The position numbers and the translations under genes are program-made. Below, piece by piece: positions 44,939 through 53,937 of a DNA stretch of 53,937 bases. Source of the stretch: Porticoccaceae bacterium (GTDB lineage: Bacteria > Pseudomonadota > Gammaproteobacteria > Pseudomonadales > Porticoccaceae); contig JAQWUP010000077.1 of the NCBI GenBank assembly GCA_029242085.1, positions 1-53,937 of the forward strand, written 5' to 3'. The notes beneath the pieces are model-generated. The model worked only from the letters and a program-made list of their open reading frames with translations. It did not search any database and was not told the origin of the DNA. Positions within the stretch are counted from its first letter, which is position 1, and each line of letters begins with the position of its first letter.

Positions 44939-45430
44939 ATGTTGGAAAATTGTCAAACATTGCAGCAACACTGGGGTGGCGTCAGTGAAATCATTGACCG
45001 CTGGTTAGAAGAGCGCCGTGAAATGCTGGTCAAGTACTGTGAACTAAGCGAAATAAAAGACTTTGATGGTGGCAATGATGATCATGGCACTAAACTTCAG
45101 CGATTCTGTGAAGTTATGGTCGACTATGTATCAGTGGGCCACTTTGAAGTATTTGAGCAATTAGCCGGTGAAGGTAAGGCCTTTAGCGATAAAGACGGCC
45201 TGCGACAGGGCGCCGAGCTGATGGAAAAAATCCAGCCCTCTACCGAGGAGCTATTGGATTTTAACGATAAATATCTCGCCACCGATGATCTGGAGACGTT
45301 AGGAACGGACCTTTCGGTGATTGGCGAAACCCTCGCGCAGCGATTTGAGTCGGAAGACAAGATGATTGAGGTTTTGCATAACGCCCACCTGGTACAGCTT
45401 ATGGCAGCTCAGCAACCTGACTCTGTATAG
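44939..45430 (+). CDS. rsd: Anti-sigma-70 factor Rsd/AlgQ
   Basis: A 163-residue helical protein that binds region 4 of the housekeeping sigma factor. It shows LLERWL-type N-terminus (here IIDRWLEERREMLVKYCEL, cited as ERREMLVKYCEL), LQRFCEVMVDYVSVGHFEVFEQL (cited as VDYVSVGHFEVFEQL), and IGETLAQRFESEDKMIEVL. In Pseudomonas algQ lies near dsbH in a similar way. A strong bidirectional terminator follows. Confidence 0.92.
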   Translation: MLENCQTLQQHWGGVSEIIDRWLEERREMLVKYCELSEIKDFDGGNDDHGTKLQRFCEVMVDYVSVGHFEVFEQLAGEGKAFSDKDGLRQGAELMEKIQPSTEELLDFNDKYLATDDLETLGTDLSVIGETLAQRFESEDKMIEVLHNAHLVQLMAAQQPDSV

Positions 45431-45482
45431 GGCTCGATACAGGGTAGCTGCTTTTTGTAACGATACAAATTGTAGCGGCATT

Positions 45483-45510
45483 AAAAAGCCCCGATTAATC
45501 GGGGCTTTTT
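45483..45510. terminator. Bidirectional intrinsic terminator between rsd and the FKBP gene
   Basis: The perfect 28-bp palindrome AAAAAGCCCCGATT with its complement ends in five T on both strands. It serves rsd on the plus strand and the convergent FKBP gene on the minus strand. Confidence 0.93.
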
Positions 45511-45531
45511 AATGCGCGGCTATTTTTGCTA

Positions 45532-46260
45532 TTACTCAGAATCGCTTATATTCGCCTGCAGCAGCTCAACCTCAAAAATCAGTGTTGAGTTGGGACCGAT
45601 CGGGCCTGTACCACCGGGGCCGTAAGCTAACTCAGCAGGGATATAGAGCTCCCACTTTGAACCTTCAGGCATAAGCTGCAATGCTTCAGTCCATCCAGCA
45701 ATAACCTGAGTTACTCCAAATTGAGCCGGCACACCACGCTTAAACGAGCTATCAAATTCAGTGCCATCAAGCAGGCGGCCTGCATAATGAACCTCAACCG
45801 TACTGGAGGCATTTGGTTTTACACCAGTTCCAGCGGTCAACACTCTGTACTGCAGACCGGATTCAGTCGTTGTAACACCCTCTTTAACACCGTTGGCCGC
45901 CAAGAACTCAGTACCTGCAATGGCATTGCCCTCAGCCTGAAGCTCATTTGATTGCTGCTCTGCTTTTTGCATTTCTTCGCGCTTGGCCAGCATCTCGGTT
46001 TCGAAGATCTTTATCGTCTCGGCAATCTGCTCTTCGGTCAATTTAGGGTCTGCGCCCTCTATACCTGCAGTAAAACCCTGCTGGAAAGCCGCGGTATCAA
46101 TCTCAACACCTACAGATTGAATGTTTTTGCCGTTGTCCATGCCCAACAGATAACTGATTTTTTGCGCCTGAGTTTCTAGAGCCACGTCCTCTTGCTTGAG
46201 CTGATCGCAGGCGCCTAACGCCAGTAGCGCAGCCAGTGGAAGAAGTTTCAATGCTTTCAT
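45532..46260 (-). CDS. FKBP-type peptidyl-prolyl isomerase lipoprotein (FkpA/Mip-like)
   Basis: A 242-residue isomerase and chaperone of the cell envelope. The N-terminus is a lipoprotein signal with lipobox LALGAC, modified Cys18. An FKBP N-terminal dimerisation domain (helical, with ISYLLGMDNGKNIQ and QQGFTAGIEG) is followed by a long helix and the C-terminal FKBP domain (VEVHYAGRLLDGTEFDSSF, VIAGWTEALQLMPEGSKW). After Cys18 comes Asp19, often an inner-membrane retention signal in enterics. Confidence 0.93.
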   Translation of the reverse strand: MKALKLLPLAALLALGACDQLKQEDVALETQAQKISYLLGMDNGKNIQSVGVEIDTAAFQQGFTAGIEGADPKLTEEQIAETIKIFETEMLAKREEMQKAEQQSNELQAEGNAIAGTEFLAANGVKEGVTTTESGLQYRVLTAGTGVKPNASSTVEVHYAGRLLDGTEFDSSFKRGVPAQFGVTQVIAGWTEALQLMPEGSKWELYIPAELAYGPGGTGPIGPNSTLIFEVELLQANISDSE

Positions 46261-46352
46261 TGCTATTCCTTTATAAAGTTAATGTTTTGGTTAAATTCGC
46301 TTAAAGCTCTGTTACACAGGCGCGATCAGCCAATTTTTTAGGGGTTGTGCGA

Positions 46353-47048
46353 CTAATCTCGTTTTTTGTAAATCAGATCCCAAACACCATGACCTAGGCG
46401 TTCGCCGCGTTTTTCGAACTTGGTCATGGGGCGATAATCGGGTCTGGGAGAATACTGACCAATGCCAGCAATATTTTCAAAGCCCTCTGCCTCGTCGAGG
46501 GTTTCGAGCATCTGCTCTGCATAGTGCTGCCAATCAGTGGCCATATGGAGTACACCGCCGGGACGTAATTTTTCGCGCACTAACTGCACAAATTGTGGCT
46601 GCACAATACGCCGTTTATTGTGCTTTTTCTTATGCCAGGGATCTGGGAAATAAAGCTGCAGTCGATCAATGCTCTGAGGAGCAAAGCACTCTTCAAGTAC
46701 ATCATTGGCATCGGCTAAATAAACCCGAAGATTAGATATACCCTCTGACTGGGCAATATTCATAATAGTGCCAACTCCTGGGGGATGCACTTCAATGCCG
46801 ATGAAATCTGTCGCTGGTTCAGCGGTAGCCATCTGTAATAGTGAGTCGCCCATGCCAAAACCAATTTCCAGCACCTTGGGACCAGCGCGACCAAATACTG
46901 TATCTGTATCAATGGCGCCGTCGGCTAATTTCAGGCCATAGGTTGCCCAGCTGTTTTCAAAGGCATTGCGCTGACCATCGGTCATACGCCCCGCTCGCAC
47001 TACATAACTGCGAATAGATTTCTTGCGATATTCCGGTCTTATATCCAT
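46353..47048 (-). CDS. trmB: tRNA (guanine-N7-)-methyltransferase
   Basis: Makes m7G46 in tRNA using SAM. The 231 residues show VLEIGFGMGDSLLQMA (SAM loop), FIGIEVHPPGVG, LQLYFPDPWHKKKHNKRRIVQP (shortened: YFPDPWHKKKHNKRR), and TKFEKRGERLGHGVWDL (shortened: TKFEKRGERLG). It lies three bases after DUF423 in the same direction. Confidence 0.96.
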   Translation of the reverse strand: MDIRPEYRKKSIRSYVVRAGRMTDGQRNAFENSWATYGLKLADGAIDTDTVFGRAGPKVLEIGFGMGDSLLQMATAEPATDFIGIEVHPPGVGTIMNIAQSEGISNLRVYLADANDVLEECFAPQSIDRLQLYFPDPWHKKKHNKRRIVQPQFVQLVREKLRPGGVLHMATDWQHYAEQMLETLDEAEGFENIAGIGQYSPRPDYRPMTKFEKRGERLGHGVWDLIYKKRD

Positions 47049-47051
47049 GGT

Positions 47052-47435
47052 TTAATCTTGGGTCTTTGGTTTTACCGAGAAAAAAAGAGTTCCCCAACCG
47101 ACGATGAAGGCTGTGCCGCCTAATGGGGTGATGATTCCCAATGCACTAATACCGGTAAATACCAGTGCATAGAGAGATCCTGAAAATAGAATAATGCCTG
47201 CCAGGAAGCTTCGGGCCACCCATAGCTGTCTGCGACTGTGCAGTAATTGCTCCGGAAGACAAATAATACCGAGCAGCGCGAGGCTGTGAAGAAATTGATA
47301 CAACACAGCAGTGCGAAAGGTCTCCATTAACCGCGGCGACAAGCTGCCGTCCAAACCATGGGCAGCAAAGGCTCCCATGGCAACAGATAGCGCGCCACTA
47401 AGGGCAATAATTTTTATCCAAGCTGCTTTATTCAT
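47052..47435 (-). CDS. DUF423 membrane protein
   Basis: A 127-residue inner-membrane protein with four hydrophobic segments. The start GALSVAMGAFAAHGL, then TAVLYQFLHSLAL, and ITPLGGTAFIVGW are DUF423 (YgdD-like) signatures. Function is unknown. It begins just after the rpoH terminator and is followed by trmB. Confidence 0.9.
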   Translation of the reverse strand: MNKAAWIKIIALSGALSVAMGAFAAHGLDGSLSPRLMETFRTAVLYQFLHSLALLGIICLPEQLLHSRRQLWVARSFLAGIILFSGSLYALVFTGISALGIITPLGGTAFIVGWGTLFFSVKPKTQD

Positions 47436-47439
47436 CGCA

Positions 47440-47469
47440 ATAAAAAAGCCGCGTTTGACGACGCGGCTT
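47440..47469 (-). terminator. Intrinsic terminator of rpoH
   Basis: Arms AAGCCGCGT and ACGCGGCTT close a six-base loop and, on the minus strand, run into six T. It lies 20 nt past the rpoH stop and five bases before the DUF423 start. Confidence 0.9.
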
Positions 47470-47488
47470 GTTAAATTCGTTTAGTTAA

Positions 47489-48343
47489 TCAAGCTTCCAT
47501 TAATACGCGGACTTTTTTCATGGCATTTTTTTCTAACTGGCGAATGCGCTCAGCAGAGACACCATACTGGTCAGCAAGCTGATGTAATGTGGCTTTTTTG
47601 TCGTCTAACCAGCGGCGCTGCAAGATATCCTGACTGCGCTCATCAAGGCTTTTAACCGCTTCTGCAAGACGGTGATTACTGTCGCCTTCATAATCTTCTT
47701 TTTCGACCTGCTCTGCAGGATCTGCGCTCTTATCATTGAGATAGAACACAGGCGCATACTGCACGCTGTCTTCGTCTTCGTCTGCCGGGGCATCAAAGGC
47801 GGCATCCCGAGCATAGAGACGCATCTCCATCTCTTTGACGTCTTTTACCTCAACACCTAAATCGCCAGCAACCGCTTTGGCTTCATCGGCGGTTAACCAC
47901 TGCAGTTCTTTCTTGGCACTGCGCAGATTAAAGAATAACTTGCGCTGCGCCTTGGTCGTCGCAACTTTGACAATGCGCCAGTTACGAAGAATAAATTCAT
48001 GTATTTCTGCTTTGATCCAATGCACCGCAAAGGAGACTACGCGCACGCCTTTTTCTGGATTAAAACGTCGTACCGCCTTCATCAGACCCACATTGCCCTC
48101 TTGGATCAGATCGGCCAGCGGCAGACCATAACCGCTGTAAGAGCGAGCGATATGCACAACAAAACGCAGATGAGACATTACCAGGCGACGTGCTGCATCG
48201 AGATCTTCCTCGTAATACAGGGCTTCACCCAATGATTTCTCTTCTTCGACAGATAAAATAGGCACCGTGGCTGTGCCCTGAATATAAGCATTCAGGTTAG
48301 CGCCTGGTGTCATCCAATCCATAGTTTGAAGGGCTGTGTTCAT
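47489..48343 (-). CDS. rpoH: RNA polymerase heat-shock sigma factor (sigma 32)
   Basis: Directs transcription of chaperone and protease genes. The 284 residues have region 2 motifs ([20 protein letters not shown], cited to 20 residues; [19 protein letters not shown]), the RpoH box in region 2.4-3 ([10 protein letters not shown]), and region 4 ([19 protein letters not shown]). The upstream 120-nt gap holds an AGAGTC hairpin and a possible -10. It follows ftsY-ftsE-ftsX in the same direction, the conserved order. Confidence 0.97.
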   Translation of the reverse strand: MNTALQTMDWMTPGANLNAYIQGTATVPILSVEEEKSLGEALYYEEDLDAARRLVMSHLRFVVHIARSYSGYGLPLADLIQEGNVGLMKAVRRFNPEKGVRVVSFAVHWIKAEIHEFILRNWRIVKVATTKAQRKLFFNLRSAKKELQWLTADEAKAVAGDLGVEVKDVKEMEMRLYARDAAFDAPADEDEDSVQYAPVFYLNDKSADPAEQVEKEDYEGDSNHRLAEAVKSLDERSQDILQRRWLDDKKATLHQLADQYGVSAERIRQLEKNAMKKVRVLMEA

Positions 48344-48463
48344 GCTGCACTCTTTAGTCGTCGGCCGACAATTCTATCATTAAACAATTACTGGTTACTA
48401 GAGTCTGTAAGGACTCTGTTAGTTCCCCAAGAAGCTGAGCTGGGGCCTCGTTAGATGGCTATT

Positions 48464-49456
48464 TTACCTTGGCTCTATATCCCGCAGATGCCTGCTCACC
48501 GCAATCCATGCACCACCCAGGCCAAACACAGCGCCCAGTAGCATCAGGGTGAAAAAGCCGCCAACACCAAGGCCCTCTATCCTGTATTGACTCTGGTAGA
48601 GACTGGCGAGGTTTTCAATTGAACTACTCATCCATAGCAGACAGCTAAACAGCATAATTGAGGCTATCAGGGCGCCCAAGAGTCCCAGCAACAGGCCTGT
48701 ATACAAAAAGGGTCTGCGCACATAGGCGTTGGTGCCGCCCACTAGCTTAACCACAATAATCTCATCGCGACGGCTCTCAATTGCCAGACGAATGGTGTTG
48801 CCTATCACCAGCAATACACCTATGCCCAGTGTAATGCCCAGAGCCAAAACTATTTTGTGGCCCATTTCGATCAATGAGTGCAAGCGCTGTAGCCAGGCCA
48901 TATCAATCTGTACATCCTCAACCACCGGTAGCCCACTAATAGCGTCGACAACCTTTTTAGTCTCGCCTAAATCAATCTCTCCCTCTACTCTGGGTTGCAC
49001 TAAAAATATGGCTGGCAGCGGATTGTCTTCGAGATAGCGCAGCGCAGAGCCAAAACCCGATAGGGCTTTAAACTCTAACAGCGCCTGCTGGGCTGAAATA
49101 TAGTCGACACTCGCTACGGCCGGCATTGCTGTAAGCTGTTGCTCAAGGCCCTGAATAGCCTCGGTTTTGGCGCCTTTTTGCACAAATACAGTGATCTGTG
49201 CCGAGGACTCAAAGTTACTGCCCAGCTGCTGTACATTGTCGACCGTTAGATACAGCGCGGCAGGTAATGTCAGGGCAATGGCAATTACCATAACCGTGAG
49301 TATCGTCTGCAGCGGCTCCTGCAGCATCTTCTTAAAACTGGTGCGCAATGTTGTGCGGTGATGTGACTTGTAGCCACGCCAGCGATGGGAAAAACTGAGT
49401 TTTTGACCGCTTGCGCCGCGCTGATTAGCATCGCGGTTATTATCAGTAGCCGCCAT
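48464..49456 (-). CDS. ftsX: Cell division protein FtsX
   Basis: Membrane subunit of the FtsEX complex that activates septal murein hydrolases. The start at 49456 (MAATDNNRDANQRG) has GGAGG five bases upstream and overlaps the ftsE end; frames reaching 49537 run into ftsE coding. The 330 residues have a cytoplasmic N-tail, a first segment (TILTVMVIAIALTLPAALYL), a periplasmic loop with ISAQQALLEFKALSGF, and three C-terminal segments around KLVGGTNAYVRRPFLYTG. Confidence 0.94.
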   Translation of the reverse strand: MAATDNNRDANQRGASGQKLSFSHRWRGYKSHHRTTLRTSFKKMLQEPLQTILTVMVIAIALTLPAALYLTVDNVQQLGSNFESSAQITVFVQKGAKTEAIQGLEQQLTAMPAVASVDYISAQQALLEFKALSGFGSALRYLEDNPLPAIFLVQPRVEGEIDLGETKKVVDAISGLPVVEDVQIDMAWLQRLHSLIEMGHKIVLALGITLGIGVLLVIGNTIRLAIESRRDEIIVVKLVGGTNAYVRRPFLYTGLLLGLLGALIASIMLFSCLLWMSSSIENLASLYQSQYRIEGLGVGGFFTLMLLGAVFGLGGAWIAVSRHLRDIEPR

Positions 49457-50120
49457 AACCGCCTCCATCATCAGTAAGTTCACCGTCTTCCAGACGCATA
49501 ATGCGCAGCTGCATACGGTTGATAAGGCTAATATCATGAGTGGCGATCAATACGGTGACACCAACACTTTGAAAGCGGCGGAACAGCGCCATAATCTCAG
49601 TGGATAACTGGGGATCAAGATTGCCGGTCGGCTCATCGGCCAGCAGAATACGAGGCTTGTGCACCACCGCTCTGGCAATACCCACACGCTGCTGCTCCCC
49701 TCCAGATAGGGCCATGGGTTTTTGCTGTTCTTTGTCTAACAGGCCCACACCGTCTAAGGCAGCGCGCACGCGGCGGCCAACCTCGCTGGCTGGATAGCCC
49801 GACACCTGCAGCGGCAGGGCGACATTGTCAAAAACGGAGCGATCTAACAGCAACTGATGATTCTGAAAAACCACCCCCACCTGACGTCGGTACATAGGTA
49901 TCTGAGAGTTCGACAGGCGATTGAGGTTTTTGCCATTGATAAGCAGGTTCCCTGATGTCGGCCGCTCCATCAACATCAGTAGTTTTAATAATGTACTTTT
50001 ACCCGCACCAGAATGGCCAGTGAGAAAAGCCATTTCTCCAGCGTCCATCTTAAAACTGACATTGCGCAGAGCTTCAAAGCCGCCAGGGTAGCGTTTACTG
50101 AGATTATCGAACTGAATCAC
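49443..50120 (-). CDS. ftsE: Cell division ATP-binding protein FtsE
   Basis: ABC ATPase partner of FtsX. The 225 residues contain Walker A GHSGAGKST (35-43), QNHQLLLDRSVFDNVALPL (Q-loop), signature ALSGGEQQRVGIAR, Walker B ILLADEPTGNLD, and the H-loop LIATHD. The C-terminus is unusually Gly/Tyr-rich (DDGGGYGGY). It lies 18 nt after ftsY. Confidence 0.97.
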   Translation of the reverse strand: MIQFDNLSKRYPGGFEALRNVSFKMDAGEMAFLTGHSGAGKSTLLKLLMLMERPTSGNLLINGKNLNRLSNSQIPMYRRQVGVVFQNHQLLLDRSVFDNVALPLQVSGYPASEVGRRVRAALDGVGLLDKEQQKPMALSGGEQQRVGIARAVVHKPRILLADEPTGNLDPQLSTEIMALFRRFQSVGVTVLIATHDISLINRMQLRIMRLEDGELTDDGGGYGGY

Positions 50121-50138
50121 GCTTTCTCAACCTCTAGG

Positions 50139-51194
50139 TTATTCATCATTTTCGCTCATACCTGCACTCAGCAGCGCATCGACAAAGTCACTGGCAACAA
50201 AGGGCTGCAAATCTTCCTGACCCTCACCAACGCCTATATAGCGAATCGGCACTGAAAACTTATCGGCCAAAGCAAAAATAATACCGCCCTTGGCAGTCCC
50301 GTCCAGCTTAGTTAGGGCAATACCAGTGACGCCAATCACCTGATTGAATTCGGCCATCTGCGATACAGCATTCTGGCCGGTGCCTGCGTCCAGAACTAAT
50401 AACACCTCGTGGGGCGCACTTTCATCGAGCTTACCGGCAACGCGTTTTACTTTTTTAAGCTCTTCCATCAGGTTGCTTTTGTTGTGCAACCGTCCAGCGG
50501 TATCGGCAATAACGATGTCGACGCCCCTCGATTTGGCCGCCTGAATGCCATCAAAGATTACTGAAGCGCTGTCTGCGCCTGTATGCTGAGCAACCACAGG
50601 TACCTGATTGCGCTCGCCCCAGACCTGCAGCTGCTCTACCGCTGCCGCTCTAAAAGTATCGCCGGCAGCCAGCAATACTGACTTACCCTGCTGCTGCAGA
50701 CGGCTGGCAAATTTACCGATGGTGGTGGTTTTTCCGACGCCATTGACCCCAATAACTAATACCACGTAGGGAGCTGCAACTGACTCTATGGCCATTGCCT
50801 GCTGGCAGGGCTCTAATCTGGCCAGCAATATTTCACGCAGTGCCGACTGCAAGGCGGTACTGTCTTTAAGTTCTTTGCGGTTGAGCCGCTCGGTTAGCTG
50901 CTCAAGTATGGCGCTGGTCGCTTCAATGCCCACATCCGCCATTAACAACAGCGTTTCGAGCTCTTCTAGCAGGCCTTCATCAATAGTCTTACCACCCAGA
51001 AATAAGCTGCCAAGCCCTTCTCCGGTTCGAGAGAGCGCATTACGCATGCGCTGAGAAAAGCTAAGCTTTTCTTGGGCTGGAGCAGCGGACTCTGAACTCG
51101 GGGTTGCAGCTGAGGCAGGGCTGCGGCGAAACCTATCCATGAAGGATTTTTTCTTGGCGTCGGCTGGTGGGGTGTCGCTTGACTGAGGATCCAT
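50139..51194 (-). CDS. ftsY: Signal recognition particle receptor FtsY
   Basis: GTPase that receives SRP-ribosome complexes at the membrane. The 351 residues have a short acidic/Ser-Ala-rich A region (about 1-45), then the NG domain: GVNGVGKTTTIGKFA, DTFRAAAVEQL, IADTAGRLHNKSNLM, LTKLDGTAKGG, and GEGQEDLQPF. The first gene of the ftsY-ftsE-ftsX-rpoH series, divergent from rsmD with a 92-nt gap. Confidence 0.97.
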   Translation of the reverse strand: MDPQSSDTPPADAKKKSFMDRFRRSPASAATPSSESAAPAQEKLSFSQRMRNALSRTGEGLGSLFLGGKTIDEGLLEELETLLLMADVGIEATSAILEQLTERLNRKELKDSTALQSALREILLARLEPCQQAMAIESVAAPYVVLVIGVNGVGKTTTIGKFASRLQQQGKSVLLAAGDTFRAAAVEQLQVWGERNQVPVVAQHTGADSASVIFDGIQAAKSRGVDIVIADTAGRLHNKSNLMEELKKVKRVAGKLDESAPHEVLLVLDAGTGQNAVSQMAEFNQVIGVTGIALTKLDGTAKGGIIFALADKFSVPIRYIGVGEGQEDLQPFVASDFVDALLSAGMSENDE

Positions 51195-51286
51195 TGAGGC
51201 TCGTGGACTACGGTTATTAAAATCTAGTGTATCCTACCATTTACATCGAAAAAAGTGCTTAAAAGTCACCCTCAAGGAGCATCTAA

Positions 51287-51883
51287 TTGCCGAGGAAACA
51301 AACTCAGGGGCCATCAGCCCAAAAGCTAAGAATCATTGCCGGAAAATGGCGCAGTCGGGTTGTCGCCTTCCAACCAGCTGATGGTTTGCGCCCAACCGGA
51401 GATAGGATTCGGGAGACCGCATTTAACTGGCTGAGAGAGAGTATTGATGGCGCTCGCTGTATCGATCTGTTCGCCGGATCCGGTGCGCTGTCTTTTGAGG
51501 CACTCTCAAGGGGGGCAGCCCACTGCACCTCTCTAGAGCAGCAAGGCGCCGCCATTAAACAGCTGCGTGAAAATGCTGCTCTTTTGCAGGCCCAGGACCT
51601 AGACATTGTTCATACCGATAGCCTCAGGTATTTACAGCAAGGCGCGCCAGCACAGCCCTATAATCTAGCCTTCGTTGATCCACCTTTTGCTGCCGGGATA
51701 ATCAACAACACTTGCGTACTTCTCAATAATAATAGCTGGCTGGCCGATAAGGCCATGATCTACTGTGAAATGGCTGCCACGGACAATAGCTTCGTGGCGC
51801 CGGAGAATTGGCAGATGCTGCGTGAGAAGGTCAGCGGCGAGGTGCGCTACTGCCTCTACTCGCGTATTGAGCCAAAGCTTTAA
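51287..51883 (+). CDS. rsmD: 16S rRNA (guanine966-N2)-methyltransferase
   Basis: Methylates G966 of 16S rRNA. The TTG start has AAGGAG seven bases upstream. The 198 residues show LRIIAGKWRSRVV, RPTGDRIRETAFNWL, the SAM loop DLFAGSGALSFEALSRGA, and the catalytic FVDPPF. It is divergent from ftsY and precedes coaD by 45 nt, the common arrangement. Confidence 0.95.
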   Translation: MPRKQTQGPSAQKLRIIAGKWRSRVVAFQPADGLRPTGDRIRETAFNWLRESIDGARCIDLFAGSGALSFEALSRGAAHCTSLEQQGAAIKQLRENAALLQAQDLDIVHTDSLRYLQQGAPAQPYNLAFVDPPFAAGIINNTCVLLNNNSWLADKAMIYCEMAATDNSFVAPENWQMLREKVSGEVRYCLYSRIEPKL

Positions 51884-52411
<528 letters not shown>

Positions 52412-52420
52412 CCTTCGCCT

Positions 52421-53227
52421 TCAGCGTTGACAGCTCGGACAGAAAACCGAGCTGCGCTGACCCAGCTTGATCTCTTTTAATACAGTACCACATTGGTTAC
52501 AGCTCTGACCTCCACGGCCATAGACATCCAAAGTCTGCTGGAAGTAGCCAGGCTCGCCATTGCCATTAACAAAGTCGCGCAACGTCGTACCGCCCTGTTC
52601 TATCGCCGCCGCCAATACCTCCTTGATATGCCCAGTCAGCACCTTATAGCGCTGGCGAGAAATACGCCCCGCAGCACGATCTGGTCTGATGCCACTGCGA
52701 AATAGTGCTTCGGAGGCATAGATATTACCCACGCCAACAACCACATTGTTGTCCATAATATAGGGCTTCACTGCCATCTTTCGCTTGCGTGACAGCTGGA
52801 ATAGCCGCTCGCAGTCAAAAGCATCTGACAATGGTTCAGGTCCAAGCCGGGCAAGCTGGCTGTGATAACCCTCGGACCAAAGCCAACAGCCAAAGCGCCG
52901 CGGGTCGTGATATCTCAGAGTGGAGCCATTACTCAGCTGCATTTCTATATGGTCGTGCTTGCGCCAGGCTTGATCGCGGTCAGTCAACCGTAAACTGCCA
53001 CTCATCCCCAGATGGATGAGCATCGAGCCATACTCAAGCTCGATAACCAGATACTTGGCGCGCCGCTTAACCGCCATTACAGTCTGCCCTTTAACAATTT
53101 CCGACATACCTTCAGTCACAGGCCAGCGCAAAGAGCTCTGTCGCACAGTAACCAGATCAATAACCTGACCTGCAATCCAGGGCTCTATGCCGCGCAAGGT
53201 AGTCTCTACTTCGGGCAATTCGGGCAT
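52421..53227 (-). CDS. mutM: Formamidopyrimidine-DNA glycosylase
   Basis: Excises 8-oxoguanine and ring-opened purines. The 268 residues begin [16 protein letters not shown], with the catalytic Pro2 and Glu3. The beta-elimination Lys is in [12 protein letters not shown], the helix-two-turn-helix around [17 protein letters not shown], and the zinc finger Cys243, Cys246, Cys263, Cys266. The strand is opposite to coaD, as in Pseudomonas. Confidence 0.97.
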   Translation of the reverse strand: MPELPEVETTLRGIEPWIAGQVIDLVTVRQSSLRWPVTEGMSEIVKGQTVMAVKRRAKYLVIELEYGSMLIHLGMSGSLRLTDRDQAWRKHDHIEMQLSNGSTLRYHDPRRFGCWLWSEGYHSQLARLGPEPLSDAFDCERLFQLSRKRKMAVKPYIMDNNVVVGVGNIYASEALFRSGIRPDRAAGRISRQRYKVLTGHIKEVLAAAIEQGGTTLRDFVNGNGEPGYFQQTLDVYGRGGQSCNQCGTVLKEIKLGQRSSVFCPSCQR

Positions 53228-53412
53228 AAAAAACTCAATTGTTGCGGTTTTATTTGTTTAACAGGCATTATTTCTGGCACACTAGTTTCCGGTTCAGCAG
53301 GGTAACATATTGCCTAGCGACACTAAGGGTTGAGGCCACTGGTATTTTGTAAAAAAATCAGTAGAATGCCCCCTCCATTGCATGACTTGTTTTGATTAGG
53401 GTACGGTTAAAC

Positions 53413-53820
53413 ATGGCGCTAGGTAAAAGACGTAAAGAAGAAGATGAATCACAAATCGATATGACACCCATGCTGGATGTCGTTTTTATCATGCTTATTT
53501 TCTTTATTGTGACCGCTTCATTTGTTAACGAGTCAGGCATCAGCGTAAGCCGTCCACCAACCTCGGATCAGCCGCCACCAGATTCTGAGAACACTAATAT
53601 CGTGTTCCGTATCTCGGAGAGCAATGAGTTGACGCTCGAGGGTCGACGTATTGATATTCGCGCCGTTCGCGCCAATGTTGAGAGAATGCACGCCGAAAAA
53701 CCTGAGGCCAAGGTTGTTATTAGCTCCCATCCAAAATCTAGAACTGAGATGTTTGTAAAGATCTCAGATCAGGCCCGCGAAGCTGGCGTCTACGATATTT
53801 CGCTGTCCACCGACGAGTAA
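53413..53820 (+). CDS. ExbD/TolR-family biopolymer transport protein
   Basis: A 135-residue protein with a short cytoplasmic N-terminus, one membrane segment (about residues 20-40, MLDVVFIMLIFFIVTASF), and a periplasmic domain. The proton-path Asp lies in IDMTPMLDVVFIM. The start at 53413 is preceded by a weak site; the frame remains open to 53392. An exbB partner is not seen within the window. It may energise a TonB protein, such as the one at 17.1 kb, but that is inference. Confidence 0.9.
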   Translation: MALGKRRKEEDESQIDMTPMLDVVFIMLIFFIVTASFVNESGISVSRPPTSDQPPPDSENTNIVFRISESNELTLEGRRIDIRAVRANVERMHAEKPEAKVVISSHPKSRTEMFVKISDQAREAGVYDISLSTDE

Positions 53821-53937
53821 TCACTTCTCAGGCATCGAGTCTCCTCTGGATCGGTGCCCAACCCAGAAAATACGCTTCAAGGTGAATCCCGACATTTTCG
53901 TGGTTAATTCCCCCCCCCATTTTCAACAACTCTCTAT
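53821..53937. other. Right-hand tail with no recognised gene
   Basis: 117 bases follow exbD. No frame continues to the window edge with family resemblance. A run of nine C (53911-53919) is present close to the end, a place where assemblies often carry length errors. Confidence 0.6.

Overview
This window is a stretch of chromosome from a gammaproteobacterium, densely packed with housekeeping genes. No rRNA, tRNA, insertion sequence, prophage or CRISPR array was seen. Base composition is moderate (roughly half G+C by eye). Gene order repeatedly matches blocks known from Pseudomonas: gshB-tonB-yqgE-ruvX, pilT/pilU-yggS-proC-yggT, metX-metW-DUF4426-rdgB-hemW, ftsY-ftsE-ftsX-rpoH with divergent rsmD-coaD-mutM, coq7/OsmC/crp(vfr)/trpC, and trxA-rho. 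The blocks are joined differently than in Pseudomonas. A marine Cellvibrionales-type lineage such as the SAR92/Porticoccaceae group fits, but that placement is an inference from gene content.

Layout. 1-3.9 kb: end of purH (cut by the window edge), photolyase phrB on the other strand, then purD. 3.9-8.6 kb: a membrane protein, coq7, a LysR-type regulator, an unusual intergenic unit (two LysR-type boxes, two promoters, a 36-codon gene, two intrinsic terminators), an OsmC-like protein, crp/vfr and a DUF2164 protein. 8.6-13.4 kb: trpE-trpG-trpD-trpC read leftward behind a probable Trp-codon leader peptide, with rpe upstream. 13.5-16 kb: an EF-hand secreted protein, an acyl-CoA synthetase and an orphan. 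16.1-23.5 kb: gshB, TonB, yqgE, ruvX, pilU, pilT, yggS, proC, yggT. 23.5-29.7 kb: a Tas-like reductase, then the metX-metW-DUF4426-rdgB-hemW run and a cation-efflux gene. 29.7-40.2 kb: a membrane/flavoprotein fusion, trxA, rho, an acetyltransferase, an MFS transporter and a two-gene RND efflux system. 40.2-45.5 kb: yajL-like gene, an orphan small gene, gshA, acpH, dsbB, lrgA/lrgB and rsd. 45.5-53.9 kb: FKBP lipoprotein, trmB, DUF423, rpoH, ftsXEY, rsmD, coaD, mutM, exbD, and a short tail with a nine-C run.

Functional themes are purine and tryptophan synthesis, glutathione synthesis (gshA and gshB, with thioredoxin, DsbB and OsmC functions), twitching-motility ATPases, methionine synthesis, and cell-division and heat-shock control. 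Several genes use non-ATG starts with good ribosome binding sites (crp, rdgB, rsmD, hemW, dsbB, the RND permease), and phrB appears to use ATC.

The strongest candidate for something undescribed is the 6.3-6.9 kb unit beside the LysR gene. A promoter with a perfect LysR-type palindrome and a C-rich, terminator-ended 3' region are both duplicated, but the 36-codon gene between them is not. This suggests a pair of sibling small RNAs under one regulator, one of them also carrying a peptide. Second are the trp leader peptide with mutually exclusive RNA pairings and the phrB start codon.
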